In this document: one piece after another, positions 24,582 through 36,135 of the stretch
How positions within the stretch are numbered: the first letter of the stretch is position 1
Layout of the letters: each line of letters opens with the position of its first letter
NCBI GenBank assembly: GCA_022605405.1
Contig: JABYQQ010000013.1
Coordinates: forward strand, 434,001 to 498,000
Direction of reading: 5' to 3'
DNA: 64,000 nt
Source of the DNA: Earliella scabrosa
Lineage: Eukaryota; Basidiomycota; Agaricomycetes; Polyporales; Polyporaceae
Notes under the pieces: model-generated
Databases searched by the model: none
The model's input: only the letters and a program-made list of their open reading frames with translations
What the model was told of the DNA's origin: nothing
Made by a program: the position numbers and the translations under genes

Positions 24582-25265
24582 GGCGGACGATCACGGCGTT
24601 GAGCTCGAGAGATCAAAATGCAAAGAGAGGGATTCAGGGGGCACCATCGCACGGCGGAGGGGTCTTTATAGCCACGAGTGAGATCCTAGACAAAGGAATC
24701 GCAAGACCTGGCTCACCTCGGTGAGCCGTGCGGCACCCTCCTCGAAATCCCGTGGCCCCCGACATGTGACGACATACGCTGTTCTTCGTCACTGCTTGAC
24801 TTCGTGAGTTATTGTCAGGATGACTGAAGGGGTACGAGGTGCTATGAGGTCTAAGACGCAGGTGACGAGACGATGACCTGCGCGCAATGCTGCCTTCGAC
24901 CGCCGCCTGAATTTCGGAGCGGAGACGAAGCGGAGGAGACCTAGCCACAAGTGACAGAAGTGTGACCAGACGCGCGAATGTCACGCAGCGCCTGATACGT
25001 GTAGTATGTCAGTTCCTTGAGGACGTACAGCTCGGTAGCACCCAGTAAGTACAAGCTTATTTGACTCACTTGCAAGATCCCGCCTCGAGTTACTTACGGG
25101 TGAGTCAAACTTCATTGACCTAGGAGTGAATATGTTACTCCCTCCACCGCATATCAGGCAAGACGACAAACATCGATTATGTGTCTCAATCGGCTTAAGA
25201 GCCGACCTCAACATGTGTTCATCCCTCCCCCGTTCCACTCATCACCTCTATACTCTCCGCACCAC
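24582..25265. promoter_or_regulatory. Intergenic region between divergent genes
   Basis: About 680 bp between the minus-strand gene starting at 24581 and the plus-strand HPDRW gene starting at 25266. No coding frame is convincing; presumably it holds both promoters. Confidence 0.4.
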
Positions 25266-27691
25266 ATGTCTGTGAACACAGGTGCGAATAGAACGTCAGT
25301 GACGTTGCCCCGGATCTTGCAAGGGAGCGTTCCTGGGCTTTTGGACTCATCGCAACCCTCCCGTATCCTCCGACACCCAGACGCTACGCTCACCTTCGCC
25401 ATGTTTGACCCTCTTGCTGCTACTGGTCAGGAATCACCAGCTCCTATTTATCCTTGCGATGTTCCGCCCGGTTATCCCAAACGAATCGTCATCGAGACAC
25501 TCCCGAAAATGGGCACTACCTGGCGTTTTGTGGAGTCGGCGGCGCGTGCGCCTGGCATGAGTGGTGAAGGATCTTGGCCTCGGCTAGCGATGGTTTGTGG
25601 GTGAGTATAGACCGGCTTTCACTCTCAATATCGTCTAACAATATCCAGAGAGCGTATAGTACTCGCTGAGGACCAGTGGGACATCTACAAGCTCGATCCC
25701 GCGTATGATTGCTACGTCCCAGAGTTCCCTCACCCTCCCGTCATTGGTCGCAAGGTGCAGCCCGTGAACGAAGCATCACCCAAGAAGCGCGGGCGTACTC
25801 AAGGAGCTTATAGCCGCTCTAGCAATCAAACACAACCGACTTCGGCGACCCCGAAGCCAAGCGGATCTACGAGCGGGTTGGGTGCACCGAGTTCTTCCAA
25901 GGGCGTAGGGGTTCAAGACGATGCGGTGCGCCCCGACTCCGAAGCAGCTAGCCGTCGGGGGTCAGCAGCAGCGGCGCGTACAGGGACACGTCATCACGAA
26001 CGCCAAGAAGCCCCACCAGGAACGGCAGAACGGGAGCCGCAGCGAGCGGATACGGGGGTTGTACGGGAGGCGAGGGGGACGAGTCTCCGCCAGCCCAAAG
26101 TTCCTCGCGCTCGGGTGCAACGTGGCGAGGCATCCGAGACACGACCACAAGATGAGCCGTCGAGTAGGGAGAATACGGGGGGTCAGAAGCGTCGCAAGCG
26201 TGAAACAGTACATGAAGAACAACGACTCAAGGAGGCTGATAGGCAAAGAGGAGAGGCTTCTCGGAAGAAGGCATTTGAAGACAGAATGTATGCTGCGGAC
26301 GAAGACATAGAGATGGAGGACATCGATATGTCCACCATGGCGGATACAAAGACGGACAGACGTGAGTCACTCTCAACGTTCTTACGTACGTAGTATGCTC
26401 AGACTGGCGATGTGACGCTGCAGATGCGCCGTCTTCTCCGCCTCCCCCGGACTTGGAAGGAGTGCCACCGTCAAAGCGTCAACGACGGGAACGAGGACCC
26501 GTGGCTAAGGAGCATGGACGTCGGGTGAAACACCTTGTAGAACGGTGGGTACAGCAAATGAGGGAGGAGGTACGGCAACGTAATCGCCAGATTGTTGAAG
26601 AGAGCATAGCCGCAACCCACCCCTCTGATCGGACTGTCGATTCCGGCACGAACCTGGATCGCGAACCTCCCCCGTACTCTAATCTAGATACCGGCACTAG
26701 TCCTGATGCTCGTGGAAGCCATCACTCGTCACGCACATCTGAGGAAGCCAACCGCGCCAACCTTGCCCGGTCCGACGAGACTACCATCCGGGAACATGAG
26801 GCGTCTCAGCGAGACGCGCCTCTTTCAGCAGCAGCCGCCACCGGATCAGAAGGTTGGCAACGTTATGCCGCAGAAAAAGAACAACATCTTGCGGACGAGG
26901 CTGAAGCACATCGCCTTGACGAGGAACACCATCGTGTGGCTGAAGAAGCGCAGCGTCTTGCGGACGAGGTCGAAGCGCAGCGTCTTGCGGACGAGGCTGA
27001 AGCGCAGCGTCTTGCGGACGAGGCTGAAGCGCAGCGTCTTGCGGACGAGGTCGAAGCGCAGCGTCTTGCGGACGAGGTCGAAGCGCAGCGTCTTGCGGAC
27101 GAGGTCGAAGCGCAGCGTCTTGCGGACAAGGCCGAAGCGCAGCGTCTTGCCGAAGAACAACGCCGTGTGGCTGAGGAAAAGCAGGAGGCTGAGGCGCGAC
27201 GCCACGCTGAAGAGCGTGCTCAACGTGCACGCCAACGAGAGGAGTTGCGGCAGCGAGCTCGCGAACGATGCCCCGAACATGAGTGGACCAAGCAGCATGC
27301 CATCAACCGGTACCTATGGCTCAGCGCAGAATTCGATCGCATGCAGTTCAACAGCGACGAGCCGTTGGAGTTCGGCCTGATTCCATGGCCGCTTCTCTGC
27401 CACCCGGCTACAATCAAAAGGGACAGCATCACCTGGGACGCGGTGGAGAGTTTCTTTGACGCCGCTTACAAGTTGATCCCATCGGAGGCCACTTTCAGCA
27501 CGATGCTGGAAGAAAGTTATAGACGATTTCACCCAGACCGATGGCGCTCGCGGGGGGCTTACAAAGGGGTCGGTGCACAGGAAGTGGCCCGTTGGGACAA
27601 CCTGGTTACCATTGTCTCACAGGGTACCTTGGCCTGCCGGCGCGACATGCGACAGGGGACTTACTGGCGCCGTGTGATTGGGAAGGACTGA
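25266..27691 (+). CDS. HPDRW-domain coiled-coil protein (pair 1)
   Basis: Three exons, 25266-25600, 25649-26361 and 26424-27691, giving 771 residues. Order: an N-terminal conserved block (residues about 18-150) containing LRHPDATLTFAMFDPLA and WDIYKLDPAYDCYVP; a long disordered basic/acidic linker; a coiled coil (about 465-625) built largely from a 9-residue tandem repeat; and a C-terminal domain (about 635-771) with LIPWPLL and RFHPDRWR. The paralogue at 56096-57733 shares both terminal blocks but lacks the coiled-coil repeat. The C-terminal motif resembles the end of the NF-kappa-B-inhibitor-like 1 (IkBL) family, where an aromatic-His-Pro-Asp-Arg motif also occurs, but this is remembered resemblance only. 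A WD40 gene follows 250 bp downstream on the same strand. Confidence 0.8.
26946..27145 (+). repeat. 27-bp in-frame tandem repeat in the coiled coil
   Basis: Seven to eight copies of a 27-bp unit encoding RLADEVEAQ or RLADEAEAQ. The nine-residue period and repeated E/A/L pattern suit an extended helix. Near-identity of the copies indicates recent expansion; the paralogue has none. Confidence 0.9.
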
Positions 27692-27941
27692 GTGATACGC
27701 GTACACAGTTGACGCACACACCCCAGCCTGAGACAGCTTCAGCCTTCAAGCCAAGCAAATATCTTACTCGTTCATATAGGTCTAGACGACGGACTTAGTA
27801 TTGGGCAGTTGCATCGCGTCTAGGCACGTTCTTTGTTTGTCACAATTGACTTGTTGTGGTCTGTTTGTATCATGTGGCAGTCCGTCGCCCACTATATCTT
27901 GAGTACCCATCAGAGCAGCACTATACCTCGAGAACCTCTCA

Positions 27942-29513
27942 ATGCCACGCAAGTACCAGAGGTCGCTCACCCTCTCAAACGAGCACACGAAAGGAGTCTC
28001 CGTCGTCTCGTTCAGCCACGACGGGTCGTTCATCGCCACCGGTGGTCTGGACGGCAAGATTTGTTGGTGGCGTACGGAGGACGGGGAGTTGCTCTACGTT
28101 TGGACCGGGGATAGTGCTGTTCTTTCTCTCGTTTGGGTGCCACGTCGCCTCGACACTCTTCTATGTGGACTCCAGGACGGTAATCTCGTTGTGGTCCGGG
28201 TTACAATGGCACGCTACTGCCTTCCTTATGACGTTGTGCGTTATCTCTTACTCTGCTTCTTTTGCAGGACACACTTTCTGTCTTCGGGTTTGGGGCTCAT
28301 CGCTATCCCATCGAATGTCTCGCTATCGATGGGGACGAGGTTGCCACTGGCGCTCATAAGGAACTCAAAGTTTGGAACTGGGACGCCAATTGTGAGTCAG
28401 ACATTCAAGTTCTGACCTCGCGTCTACCAATCCAAATACTGATATGTAGTCAAAGCTCACCAGTTTGACCTACTGCACAATCTCCCGGAGCCAACTAATG
28501 GCTCACACAGCCAGCACAAAGAAGTCCTGGTCACAAGTCTGCATTGGACTCACCGGCGGCGCCGTCTCCTCGTGGTTACCTACATGCACCACGGCATACA
28601 GTGAGTAAGAGCACCCTGACTCTCGAATACACCACTCACCCAGGGCTAGCCTTTTTGACAGTTCGTCTGGAGATAGATTGAAGACAATTTCGTTACCGGG
28701 GCTGATGTACGTGACAATTCCTGCCCACGAGTACGCATCAGAATGGTTCACCATTGTGGCAGTGCCAGCGCGTCGCTTTCTCCCGACGACGTACATATAG
28801 CCATATCAAATGTTTATCACGGTTTCGACGTTTACAAGCTTCATACCGAGGAACCCTTTGTGTCGTTCAGACACGCAGGAGAACCATCTGTCCCCGCGTC
28901 TGCCCTTCCGGTTCTCTTCGTCCATGCTGGCCACGCCTTGATTGGTGGAAGTGCTATAGGAAACATAGGCCTATGGGATCTATACATGGGCGAGATGCAC
29001 TCCCTGGTCTTGCCTAGTATGTCTATTTTGTTCTCTAGGTCAACACATCGCACTCATTCACTTTAACTTGAAGAACAGTGCCAGATATATGCAGTTGATG
29101 TAAGGACAACTTTGACGTATCATACATTGCGCTGATCTGTTTGACCCAGGCGTATTGTACGATAGGGAAAAAAACGGGATCTCCGCGGTTCCTAATTGCT
29201 ACAGGTACTACTCACGAGGATGGCATGTCGTCTTGTATAATCTGGGAGGCGGCGGAAGAGCTTCAGCCGCCACAGAACGTCCCCAGCCATTCCGAGCCGC
29301 ACCGTGGTCCCTTGAGCGACACAATCGCAGTGGGTTTTGGTGAACGTGTACGCCAAGTGAGTTAACTAGCTAATACAACCTCACGGCTAATCTTACGTCG
29401 ACGATCAGATCATATCGGGCGTCTTATGGCTAACAATTGTTGCTTTCGCCGTGTTATACGGTTATGATCGGGGAGTACTACAGCGATGGAACCTCAAAGA
29501 CTTCGTAGTCTGA
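27942..29513 (+). CDS. WD40-repeat protein with possible C-terminal membrane helix (pair 1)
   Basis: Eight exons: 27942-28199, 28268-28391, 28450-28600, 28644-28706, 28742-29016, 29074-29099, 29150-29356, 29409-29513, giving 402 residues. Beta-propeller blades are recognisable from FSHDGSFIATGGLDGKICWW, IECLAIDGDEVATGAHKELKVWNW, LSPDDVHIAISNVYHGFDVY and HALIGGSAIGNIGLWD. The last exon encodes a hydrophobic segment (GVLWLTIVAFAVLYGY) followed by basic residues, consistent with a tail anchor. The intron 1 donor is the weak GTTACA, placed by frame and by the paralogue. The paralogue at 54200-55834 shares blade order and the block ending HHGI/YHGI. WD40 propellers usually scaffold complexes, so a partnership with the adjacent HPDRW protein is inferred from conserved pairing, not shown. 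Confidence 0.82.
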
Positions 29514-29925
29514 AGCGAGATGAAGCTCGAGTTTCGGACGGACCTCCGTCAATGGGGTCAAGTTGCCAATGCTACGATGGAGATGAGTGGGCTACTAGTA
29601 TTGGTTTTGCCAGTCTTCTACGCGGTGTACACGACGTTATGCAGGTAGTCCTATTGGGGGATGCATGTACATAAAGACGGTCCCGACGCGCGCGAGAGCG
29701 AGTAGCGCCAGATGGCACCGCCACCGCGATGTATCTAGAGCGATTACGCGCGCGACGCATTCTTCGCAGGGGGCGTCCAACCCCGCAACAGTCCTGGGGG
29801 GCGTCGAGCTCGGGATGTTGAGAGAAGTCTCTATGTTTGCCCTCTAGCCTAATATTGTACTGGAACATATTGTCTATGTACACATACAAATGCTACTTCA
29901 AAAGCAGCCTCTGGCCAGTTCAAGT

Positions 29926-30256
29926 TGTAACGGGCACCGCGGGGCTGGGGACACGAGACGGGCTAAGGACGAGGCCCGGGGACGAGGCAGACGAGAGAAC
30001 GGGGAACGAGAAGGATGCCGGATACTGGCGTTGATTTCGCGAGGGAGTACAGGCGCGGGCTGGTAGAGCTATATACTAGAAATATACATCAGTGGCGGCC
30101 ACGCGAGGCGTAGTACGGGCGAATAGAAAATGGTCGGGATCGAGTGCGCGCGTCGGGATCGAACTACAAGGAACAGTACATCAGATACTCGGGCCGGAAC
30201 GGTAACTACGAAAGACCGTGAGGCTCGTGTAGTGGCGCTGCGGCAGCGCCGTTACA
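29926..30256 (-). repeat. 3' LTR of the Gypsy element
   Basis: 331 bp, TGTAACGG...CCGTTACA, aligning over its whole length to 42507-42823 with scattered substitutions and small indels. The divergence shows the insertion is not recent. Confidence 0.93.
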
Positions 30257-30356
30257 CTACCTCCTCCTCAAGGGAGAGCGCGACAACGCGAACGAGGTTC
30301 CCGCGACAGGCCTGCCTGTGATCATGACGTGCGACTACCACCCGCAAGACCCTCGG

Positions 30357-33300
30357 TCAACGACCACCCGAGCGGTCCGCATCTGGGGGCAGCAGTGGTC
30401 GAGAGACACGTCCAGAGCGGAGCGTCGTCTGCAACGGCGGGGTGTACTCCTTACGGAGGTTTTGGCGGATGGGAGCAGGTGATGGAGGGCGCGGCGCAGC
30501 TGGAGGGACTGCAGCGCGGCGAGCACGAGTGCTAGTGGATGCAGGTGCGGAGGATGAGGATGGAACAGCGGGTTTGGAGGACGGCTGGACGGGGGACGGC
30601 GGGACCTGAGCAGAAGAAGCAGAAGAATTATTAGTAGACTCGAATGCCTCAATCACAGAGTGATCAAGGACGGCGGAAGGAGGGCGAGGAGCCTTCGGGT
30701 GACGGCGATGGTAGCGCTCGATCAACTCGTTGGCGGTGGTAGAAAGATCAGTGAGAGGGACCCAAGAGTCCTCATCAGAGGACAGGTTCTGCCAGTGCAC
30801 AAGATACTCGTAGCACTGGCCGATTTTGCGAGAGTCGAGGATGGAGTGTACAGTAGGGGAAGGAATGGAATCATCGGCGAGGTCGAAGGGAATGGGGGAA
30901 GCATGAAGATGGAATTGGGAAGGATCATGATAGGGCTCGAGAAGCGAGACATGGAAGACGGGATGGAGACGAGACAAGTATGTAGGGAGGTGTATGCGGA
31001 GTCTGAGATCGCGTAGTCGACGGGGAAAGGGCCAAGACGGCGGTGGTCGAGCTTGTCGGAGGGACGAGTCGTCTTGATGTGACGACGGAGGAGCCAGATG
31101 AGCTGACCGGGCCCATACTTGGGGCTGTCGGAGACGCGCTGGTTGTAATAGCGGGACTGTCGGTCTTGCGCGCACTTCAACTGCGCTCACAGCTCGTTGT
31201 GAAGACGAGCAAGGCAAGTAGCAATGTCAGCGGCAGCTGGGACGGACGAGGTGCCGGTGAGCTGAGGGTCGAACGCGGGGTGGAAACCAAAGTTGGCGAA
31301 GAAGGGGGACTGCTTGGTTGACACGCTTGCGTGGTTGTTGAACGCGAACTCAGCAAGCGCCGGGAGGTAGTCGACCCAGTCGTCCTGCTGGTAGGAGATG
31401 TAGGCACGGAGGTATGTCTCGAGCGTCTGGTTGGTACACTCGGTCAGGCCGTCGGTCTGGGGATGGTAGGTGGTGGAATGCTTGAGGTCTGTGCGAAGGA
31501 GAGAGGTAAGTTCTGTCCAAAACTTTGAAATGAATGTGGAACCTCTGTCCGAAATAATGGATGAGGGAAGGCCGTGATAACGAAAGACACGGTCGAGGAA
31601 TAACCAGGCTAGACCCGGCGCATCCATCGACTTGTTACAAGAAATGAAATGCGCATAGCGCATGAGATGGTCGCAAACGACCCAAATCGAGTCGTACCCG
31701 TGTGACGACGGCAGCTTGACAATGAAGTCCATAGTGATAGACTTCCAGGGCTGGTCAGGTATGTTGAGAGGTCGGAGGAGCCCATAGGGCTTCAAGTTGT
31801 GATGAGGAGTCTTGACACGTGCGCAGACGTCGCAAGCACAGACGTAGCTGCAGACGAACTGTGCGGCTCCAGGCCATGAGTAGTCCCGAAGGACAAGGTT
31901 GAGGGTCTTCTCGCGACCAGGGTGACCTGCAAGAACAGAGTCGTGGCGGGAGCGAAGCACATCAGCACGTAATGACATGGGAACGAAGGGCAGACCGCGG
32001 TAGAGGACATGGTCTCCATCGACCACAAAGTCCTTGTCTTCTCGCTCAATTGCAGAGCACCACTCTTGATCGACGCGGAGGGCGCGATGATAGCGCTCTT
32101 GAAACTCAGAGTCGACGAGGCTGAGGGTGGTGGTGGCGGAGATGTGGACTTGACGAGGTGCGGAAGATGAAGTGTCTGGTGAAAAAAGAATTCGCTCTGT
32201 GTGCAAAGGCGTGAGTAGAATGTTTTTGTTCTCTTGGAGGACGTCATCCCCCTTCCGAGGCGCAAAGTCGACGCGCCGCGATGGCGCATCAGCAGGGTTC
32301 TTAAGCCCTGGGCCCTGGCGCGTAGTCAAGACGAAAGTTGAACTCAGAAAGGAACATGGACCAACGAGCTTGACGGCGGTTAAGAACCCGTGATGTCATG
32401 AAATATTTGAGATTTTTGTGGTCCGAGACAACAGAAACGGGAGGGTTCGTACCAATCAACCATGCACGCATATCGCGGAAGGACTTCACGATAGCGAGGA
32501 GCTCCTTGTCGTACACCTCGTAAAATCGGAAGCGTCAGTAGCGGGTGTGGAGAGAAGATGGGGGTTGAAATGGCGAAGAAGAGGCGAGGTGGTGAAGGCA
32601 CGCTTCAGCGCGTTGAACACGTCAGCGGCAGCCGTGGTGAGCGCAATTGGGGCAGCGCAAACAGCCTTCTTGGTCAAGGCATTCAGCGGGAGGACGATGC
32701 GGGCATAGTTATCTATAAAGCGACAATAAAAGTTAGTGAATCCGAGGAAGGACTGGATATCCTTGACGCTCGCTGGCTCGGGCCAGTCAGCGATTGTCTC
32801 GAGCTTGCTGGGGTGCATCTTGATGCCATTGCACCTGAGGAGATACCCGAGGTACTCCACTTCAGGCTGGTCGAAGGCGCACTTCTTCGCGTTGGCGTAG
32901 AGGCCGGCAGCGCGAAGCCGCTCAAGCACAAGTCGGACATGTTGGTCATGCTCTTCCTGGGTGCGGGAGAAGATCAGTATATCATCAATGTACACCACAC
33001 ACACAACATCGAGAAGGTCGCAGAGGGTGTCCTGGATGAAGCCTTGGAAGATGCCAGGGGCGTTCGTGAGGCCAAACTGCATGACCGTGTACTCGAAGAG
33101 GCCCAGGTGCGTGCGGAAAGCGGTCTTCCACTCGTCACCTTCGCGTATGCAGATGAGGTTGGATGCATTCTTCAGGTCTAAGACCGTGAAGACGCGACAC
33201 CCTTGAACGCGGTCAAGCAGGTTGTCAAAGAGAGGGAGTGGGTAGCGGTTCTTCTTGGTGATGGTGTTGAGACCGCGGTAGTTGACGCAGAACCGGAGTT

Positions 33301-34690
33301 CGCCGGACTTCTTGCGCACAAAGAGGACAGGAGAGGCCGCTGGAGAGGTCGAGCGGCGGATAAATCCTTTCTTGAGGTTCGACTCGACGTAGTCAAGCAG
33401 AACTTCGCGCTCTTGTTGCGACAGGTGGTAGAGGGGGCCAAAGGGTGGAGTCTTGCCGTCTTCGAGCTCAATTGCAGCGTCAAAGTCAGGGCAGTGAGGC
33501 GGGAGGTTGTCGACGTCCACCGGAGAGAACACGGAGGCGTACTCATGGTACTTCTCCAGAATATGTTGCAGAAAGTCGTCGGACGGCGGAGGTTCTGGAG
33601 GTGGAGCAGAGGTTGGCGAAGACGAGGGCAGAGACAAAGACGAGGGCTGCGGGGTGTCAGATGCCTTGTCAAGGGACGCGGCAGCGACACTGTAACCCCG
33701 AGAGCCAAGCGGGTGGTACCAGAATGCTGCTGTTTCGTTGTTCCGCGCGTACTTGCGGAAACGCGCAGCATTGATGAACGAGATGTCGAGATTAGGCGGG
33801 GAGGAGCCGGAGTTGGGAGTTGGGCTGGGTGCTGCGTCATGCTCGGTTCGTTCTCTGCCGAAGTGAGTGACAACAGCAGCCGGAGGTCTGGGACGAAGAA
33901 CAGAATCAGTAGTAGGCATCCCCATCCCGCTACGGCCACTGCCGATGCGAGACGAGAACCGGGGCGGGTACCAGGGGAGAATGGATGCGGAGAGGAATGG
34001 AGAGCCTCTGGCACAAGGCCAGGACGACGCTTGATCAGAGCGGTCGATAGCGTCCAGGATGGACGGCGTGAGTGTCTGGCCATGAAGGCCGAGACCGAGA
34101 TCCACAACAGTTGTCATGCAGGCTTGCGCTGATGAGACAGGAGACGGGAGATGGATATGGCCACTGCCGATTCCAAATGCGGACACAGAGGATGAATGCT
34201 TGCCGCAGCAAGACAAAGCAAGCTGACGGCGCGTCCAATCAATGGACGAGTTATGGTGTTGAAGCCAGTCGAGACCTAGGATAACAGGATATGATACTGA
34301 AACAATGCCAAGGGAAATATTTTCTGAGTGCTCGTGAACATGCAAGGACGTTATGATGTCGTGTGTAACAAAACCCGTCGCGATCGGGCGGTCGTCCACT
34401 GCTCGTATAGGAATAGGTTCGTCCTTGAGACGACGAGGTAGGCTATGACGATTAGCGAAGGCAAGTGAGATACAAGAATCAGTTGCGCCGCTGTCAACAA
34501 GCGCGAACGTGTGTATGGGTTTTCTATTAGGAAAGCGAAGTGAAATAGGTATGAAAAAATGTTCCGATGAGTGCGGAGCCGCATGCACGTGCAATGAAAG
34601 ACGGAATAGAGGCGCACCAGCAGGTCGGGGTATCCACACGCCGTTGTCGAGATGGACGTGTGTCGGAGCCCCTGGCGGGGTGACCTGAGT
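30357..34690 (-). pseudogene. pol: Gypsy pol (protease-RT-RNase H-integrase-chromodomain), broken
   Basis: From the minus strand: aspartic protease (ALVDSGATDSCIS, about 34480), reverse transcriptase with catalytic YIDDILIF (about 32980), then RNase H lacking its N-terminal part. At about 32516 the sequence jumps from ATDASDF straight to a frame-shifted YDKELLAIV, so roughly 35-40 residues are deleted. A second frameshift lies near 32305-32330 ([17 protein letters not shown]). Integrase follows, with the zinc-binding H-H-C-C region (CDVCARV) and catalytic Asp/Asp/Glu segments (SITMDFIV, ISDRGSTF). A TGA interrupts near 31190. The tail carries a chromodomain (YEYLVHWQNLSSDEDSWVPL), which directs integration to chromatin in chromoviruses. 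Confidence 0.93.
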
Positions 34691-34737
34691 CCCACTAGTA
34701 GGTGCCGGGAGCTCCGGGACTGACGACGAGCTCCCGC

Positions 34738-35125
34738 CTAGGCTTTTTCCGATGATGCGGGGGCCTTAGGCGTCGTGCGAGGCTTAGCGCCATTGGGGCA
34801 CTTAGAGATCATATGGCCGGACTGGCCACAGTAGAGGCAGAGGCCCACGCGACGGTGATGGTCCTTCTCCTCCTGAGTGAGAGGGCCGCAACGAATTGCG
34901 TCAACCTCCATTGGAACGTGGGCATCATGCGAGCCCGACAAGGACGCGGCAGGCGTCCTCGACGCTTGCGAGGTGGTAGTGACCGTGCGCATGAACGTGG
35001 GACGGTCCTGACGACGGTCCTGACGGGATTGGGAGGACGCACCTTTGCCTTGGTCCTTGAGCGACGCCTCAAGGGCGTGCATGCGGTTGTCGATGTCGGT
35101 GACCTTGGGGATCCACTTCTGGAGG
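34738..35125 (-). pseudogene. gag: Gypsy gag, 3' part with zinc knuckle
   Basis: Encodes LQKWIPKVTDIDNR and then a CCHC knuckle (CLYCGQSGHMISKC) of nucleocapsid type, ending at TAG 34738. Its 5' part is displaced to 40855-42353 by the LTR element inserted at 35131. The junctions agree: RPAT at the right edge continues as LQKW at the left edge. Confidence 0.9.
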
Positions 35126-35130
35126 GTGGC

Positions 35131-35607
35131 TGTTACGACGGTTACGGTCACAGTCACAGTCATGCCCAGCCCGTCCTTTTTCATCTTTCCTTTTTCGGTC
35201 TAACGGTCTCGCCCCAGTCTCGCCCCTTCCCTTTACGGTTAGCTTCGTCCCCAGTCTAGCCCCAGTCTAGACCCTCTTCCCTTTATGGCTTAGTCCCGAT
35301 CCCCATCGTTCCGTGTACTTCCAGCCCTGGCTAGCCTCCCCCGCCCAGACCCAGTCTGGACCCCCTGCCGGCTAGACCCCTCTAGCCCTAGCTATTCTGG
35401 ACTCTGACTCGGACCCCGGGTACCGCTTCCCCACATGTATATATAGATGCGCAAGCAGGGCCTCAACCCTCAGCTCGACCTGGTTATCCAACACTGTAAC
35501 CTCGACCTCTTGGCACGACTGCCTCGACTCGTCACGAGCCTCGACGACTGACCTCGAACCCTTGCTGTGCTCGTCACGCGTAACCCATTACCAGTGACGT
35601 CATAACA
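35131..35607 (+). repeat. 5' LTR of the nested element
   Basis: 477 bp, TGTTACGACGG...GACGTCATAACA, with a TATA-like box ATGTATATATAG near 35435. Its last 259 bp (from 35349) match 40596-40854 with only a few substitutions. Confidence 0.9.
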
Positions 35608-35848
35608 TAAGGTCGAGCTCTACCAACTGGCCAATCTATCCAGATTCAGGCCCTCTGCTTGACTCCACACTCGCTCTCGAACCGCTAGCTGGAACGACGC
35701 TAGCCGAACCCCTCGCTGCTGAACCCCACACGTAGCCACCACGGATCCCCAGATCACCCTCCAAGGCGGCCTCGCTTACTACAAGAACAAGCTCGTCGTC
35801 CCCAACGAAGACTGTAGCGGCTGGGACTACGCCCCCGAAGGTGTCGAA

Positions 35849-35885
35849 ACCCTCGAAGACATCTGCTGCAGATGTCTTCGAGGGT
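35849..35885. repeat. 18-bp perfect inverted repeat, 1-nt spacer
   Basis: ACCCTCGAAGACATCTGC, then T, then its exact reverse complement, at the left edge of the hAT transposon. The left arm fits the flanking retroelement reading frame; the right arm does not. Confidence 0.9.
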
Positions 35886-36135
35886 CTCGATCACCCATGA
35901 GTATCCGCAAGTACATCGGCAATTGCACCCGCAGGTGTCCCATCCGCGGTTGACGGGTACCCGTTGACCACGGGTGGTTGCGGATGTGGGTCGCAATCTG
36001 CATAAGTCACGGGTTACCTCCACGGGTGACCCGGCAGAGCGGCTCATCAGCGCACACTAGACATCGACATCCAATAGACAGAGTCCGAGACATGACATCC
36101 GAGACACATGGAGAGCATGCGAATACAACTCTACT

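Noticed and set aside
26946..27145. CRISPR-like regular repeats
   Set aside because: Units are contiguous, coding and in frame, with no spacers, and the genome is eukaryotic. No CRISPR array or cas gene exists in the window.
26706..27380. Long frames on both strands over the coiled-coil repeat of the HPDRW gene
   Set aside because: They are shadows produced by the 27-bp repeat, which keeps every frame open. Only the plus frame continues into conserved blocks and valid splice sites.
33203..34132. 309-codon plus-strand frame antisense to Gypsy pol
   Set aside because: A shadow of the reverse transcriptase and protease coding strand in GC-rich DNA.
35886..36050. Attempt to define hAT terminal inverted repeats and an 8-bp target duplication
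   Set aside because: Several weakly similar ends (GAGT-ATCCGC) were found, but no pair with a matching 8-bp duplication, so exact borders are not claimed.
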